A stretch of DNA of 7,437 nucleotides from Candidatus Kariarchaeota archaeon (GTDB lineage Archaea; Asgardarchaeota; Heimdallarchaeia; Heimdallarchaeales; Kariarchaeaceae), in the NCBI GenBank assembly GCA_016839545.1, contig JAEOUB010000579.1, positions 1-7,437 on the forward strand, read 5' to 3'. The notes under the pieces were generated by a model, which saw nothing but the letters and a program-made list of their open reading frames with translations, did no database searches and had not been told where the DNA came from. A program made the position numbers and the translations under genes. The first letter of the stretch is position 1, and every line of letters begins with the position of its first letter. This document shows, piece by piece, positions 6,812 through 7,437 of the stretch.

Positions 6812-6822
6812 ATTTTTAATAT
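6812..6822 (-). promoter_or_regulatory. TATA-like box of the small zinc-ribbon-like gene (leaderless)
   Basis: The minus strand reads ATATTAAAAAT from 33 to 23 bases before the ATG at 6789, with no Shine-Dalgarno sequence in between. The spacing fits a leaderless transcript and supports the choice of ATG 6789 over the longer frame. Confidence 0.5.
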
Positions 6823-7033
6823 TTTCGAGGACAGATTACACCGTAACGGATAATATTGAAGCACAAACCTGCTACACGGTTCAGAACCTGAATTTTAGCC
6901 CTTTCAATGATGGTTACAGTTGGATACCATACAACCCCGCTAATTGCAAAAAACTCAGTCCTTGGGTGATTTTGATCGAAATTCCTCAAGGGGTGAAGCG
7001 TATCTTTAAATAATTTACTCACACTATTAATTT

Positions 7034-7087
7034 GGAGCACTGAATAAATTCATTTTATCGGTGCTCCCTTCCCTTCCCCAATTTTTT
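7034..7087 (+). ncRNA. Candidate short hairpin RNA with T-run end
   Basis: GGAGCACTGA (7034-7043) pairs with TCGGTGCTCC (7058-7067): ten base pairs, one of them T-G, around a 14-base AT-rich loop. A pyrimidine-rich stretch and then six T (7082-7087) follow, which on the plus strand could end a transcript. TTTAAATA at 7006-7013 is centred about 25 bases before the first G of the stem, the normal archaeal TATA-to-start distance. Together these could specify a plus-strand RNA of about 54 bases. Alternatively the hairpin is simply a 3'-end structure for the minus-strand PhzF gene (stop at 7101), although no T-run follows it on that strand. Confidence 0.3.
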
Positions 7088-7100
7088 CATTTGAATTGTT

Positions 7101-7437
7101 TCACAAACTAAGTGAACCTGAGATTACAAGGACTGATGACCCCCCTGTTTTGATCGTTAATTGATCCTGATTGACCCGATTATACAGAACCGATGGTCGA
7201 CTCATCGCATAACCTTGCTGCATTATGAGGTCTCCCTCTGTAAAGAGGTTGAAGTCCTGTAAGGCCCTGATCACTGCACCTTGAGCAGATCCTGTGGCAG
7301 GATCCTCTGAGATACCCTGGTTGGGTGCAAACATCCGCATACTGAACTCACCCTCCGCTCTCTTCGCAACAAACACCAGTGATTCATCTGAGTGAAGTAT
7401 TGTACCCAGGGGTTCATCTTGTGCTCTAATTTCATCT
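7101..7437 (-). CDS. PhzF-family isomerase/epimerase, C-terminal part (5' end outside window)
   Basis: The last 111 codons of a PhzF-like protein, open through the right edge. The family comprises two-domain diaminopimelate-epimerase-fold enzymes named after the phenazine biosynthesis isomerase; most members act on unknown small molecules. Seen: SMRMFAPNQGISEDPATGSAQ, in two parts the hallmark RMFAP and the nearly invariant EDPATGSA, followed by a QQGYAMSRPS string corresponding to the common QG..MGRPS motif, and the typical alternating beta-strand end VLVISGSLSL. The usual glycine of MGRPS is serine here. The catalytic glutamate lies in the missing N-terminal half, so activity cannot be judged. 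GTG at 7376 is read as an internal valine, because the frame continues with family-like sequence upstream. The physiological substrate is unknown. It lies 311 bases upstream of the small zinc-ribbon-like gene on the same strand, too far for an obvious operon. Confidence 0.92.
   Translation of the reverse strand, partial: DEIRAQDEPLGTILHSDESLVFVAKRAEGEFSMRMFAPNQGISEDPATGSAQGAVIRALQDFNLFTEGDLIMQQGYAMSRPSVLYNRVNQDQLTIKTGGSSVLVISGSLSL

Larger units (their letters stand above)
6790..7100. other. Gene-poor stretch of 311 bases
   Basis: No coding region is convincing here. It holds the promoter of the small zinc-ribbon-like gene (left), two short dyads (CCGT-A-ACGG at 6841-6849 and GGTTC-A-GAACC at 6879-6889), a plus-strand TATA-like box (7006-7013), a strong hairpin (7034-7067) and a T-run (7082-7087). 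I looked for tRNA features and found no acceptor/T-arm combination. A 74-codon GTG-initiated minus frame (7040-6816) has no recognisable content. Confidence 0.6.

Noticed and set aside
6879..6889. GGTTCAGAACC considered as a tRNA T-arm
   Set aside because: The arms enclose a single base, leaving no seven-base T-loop, and no acceptor, D or anticodon stems could be found around it.
6702..7013. A 103-codon plus-strand frame starting opposite the zinc-ribbon-like gene
   Set aside because: It starts antisense to a gene with clear CxxC/HxxH structure and continues through promoter and dyad sequence with low-complexity, unfamilar content.
6816..7040. A 74-codon minus-strand frame beginning with GTG inside the hairpin
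   Set aside because: No recognisable motif or convincing ribosome site, and its end overlaps the TATA box of the small zinc-ribbon-like gene. A degraded gene remnant cannot be excluded.
1..7437. CRISPR arrays, insertion sequences, rRNA, attachment sites
   Set aside because: No regularly spaced repeats, transposase-like protein, terminal inverted repeats or rRNA signature could be seen anywhere in the window.

Overview
The window reads as archaeal. The phenylalanyl-tRNA synthetase subunits are of the archaeal/eukaryotic type: an alpha subunit with a long N-terminal winged-helix extension and a short beta subunit. Three genes have a TATA-like box centred about 25-28 bases before the ATG and no Shine-Dalgarno site, as expected for leaderless archaeal transcripts. 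Genes are packed tightly and often change strand. The exact lineage cannot be read from the sequence. A marine or environmental Thermoplasmatota-type euryarchaeote is a guess; an Asgard archaeon is not excluded.

Layout: pheT (minus, cut by the left edge) and pheS (minus) form a translationally coupled pair at 1-3170. A 210-base divergent spacer separates them from a COG1228-type metal-dependent amidohydrolase (plus, 3381-4631). This converges, one base apart, on a 239-residue coiled-coil protein with a single C-terminal membrane anchor (minus, 4633-5352). A 162-base divergent control region containing a perfect 9-bp inverted repeat leads to an unrecognised 345-residue soluble protein (plus, 5515-6552). 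That gene meets, with no spacing, a 78-residue protein with one CxxC and one HxxH pair (minus, 6553-6789). A gene-poor stretch (6790-7100) holds a TATA-like box, a strong hairpin and a T-run. The 3' part of a PhzF-family gene (minus, 7101-7437) runs off the right edge.

The most interesting item is the 4633-5352 protein. Its last ~85 residues have the architecture of a eukaryotic Q-SNARE: sixteen layers spaced strictly 3-4-3-4, hydrophobic except for one central glutamine in the string LDEQG (the same five residues surround the zero-layer Gln of the SNAP-25 N-terminal SNARE motif), then a seven-residue linker and a tail anchor. Coiled coils easily give false similarity, so this is a hypothesis. 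The other genes are housekeeping (tRNA charging) or general metabolism and show no functional link to it. The only possible partner is the divergent 345-residue gene that shares its control region.
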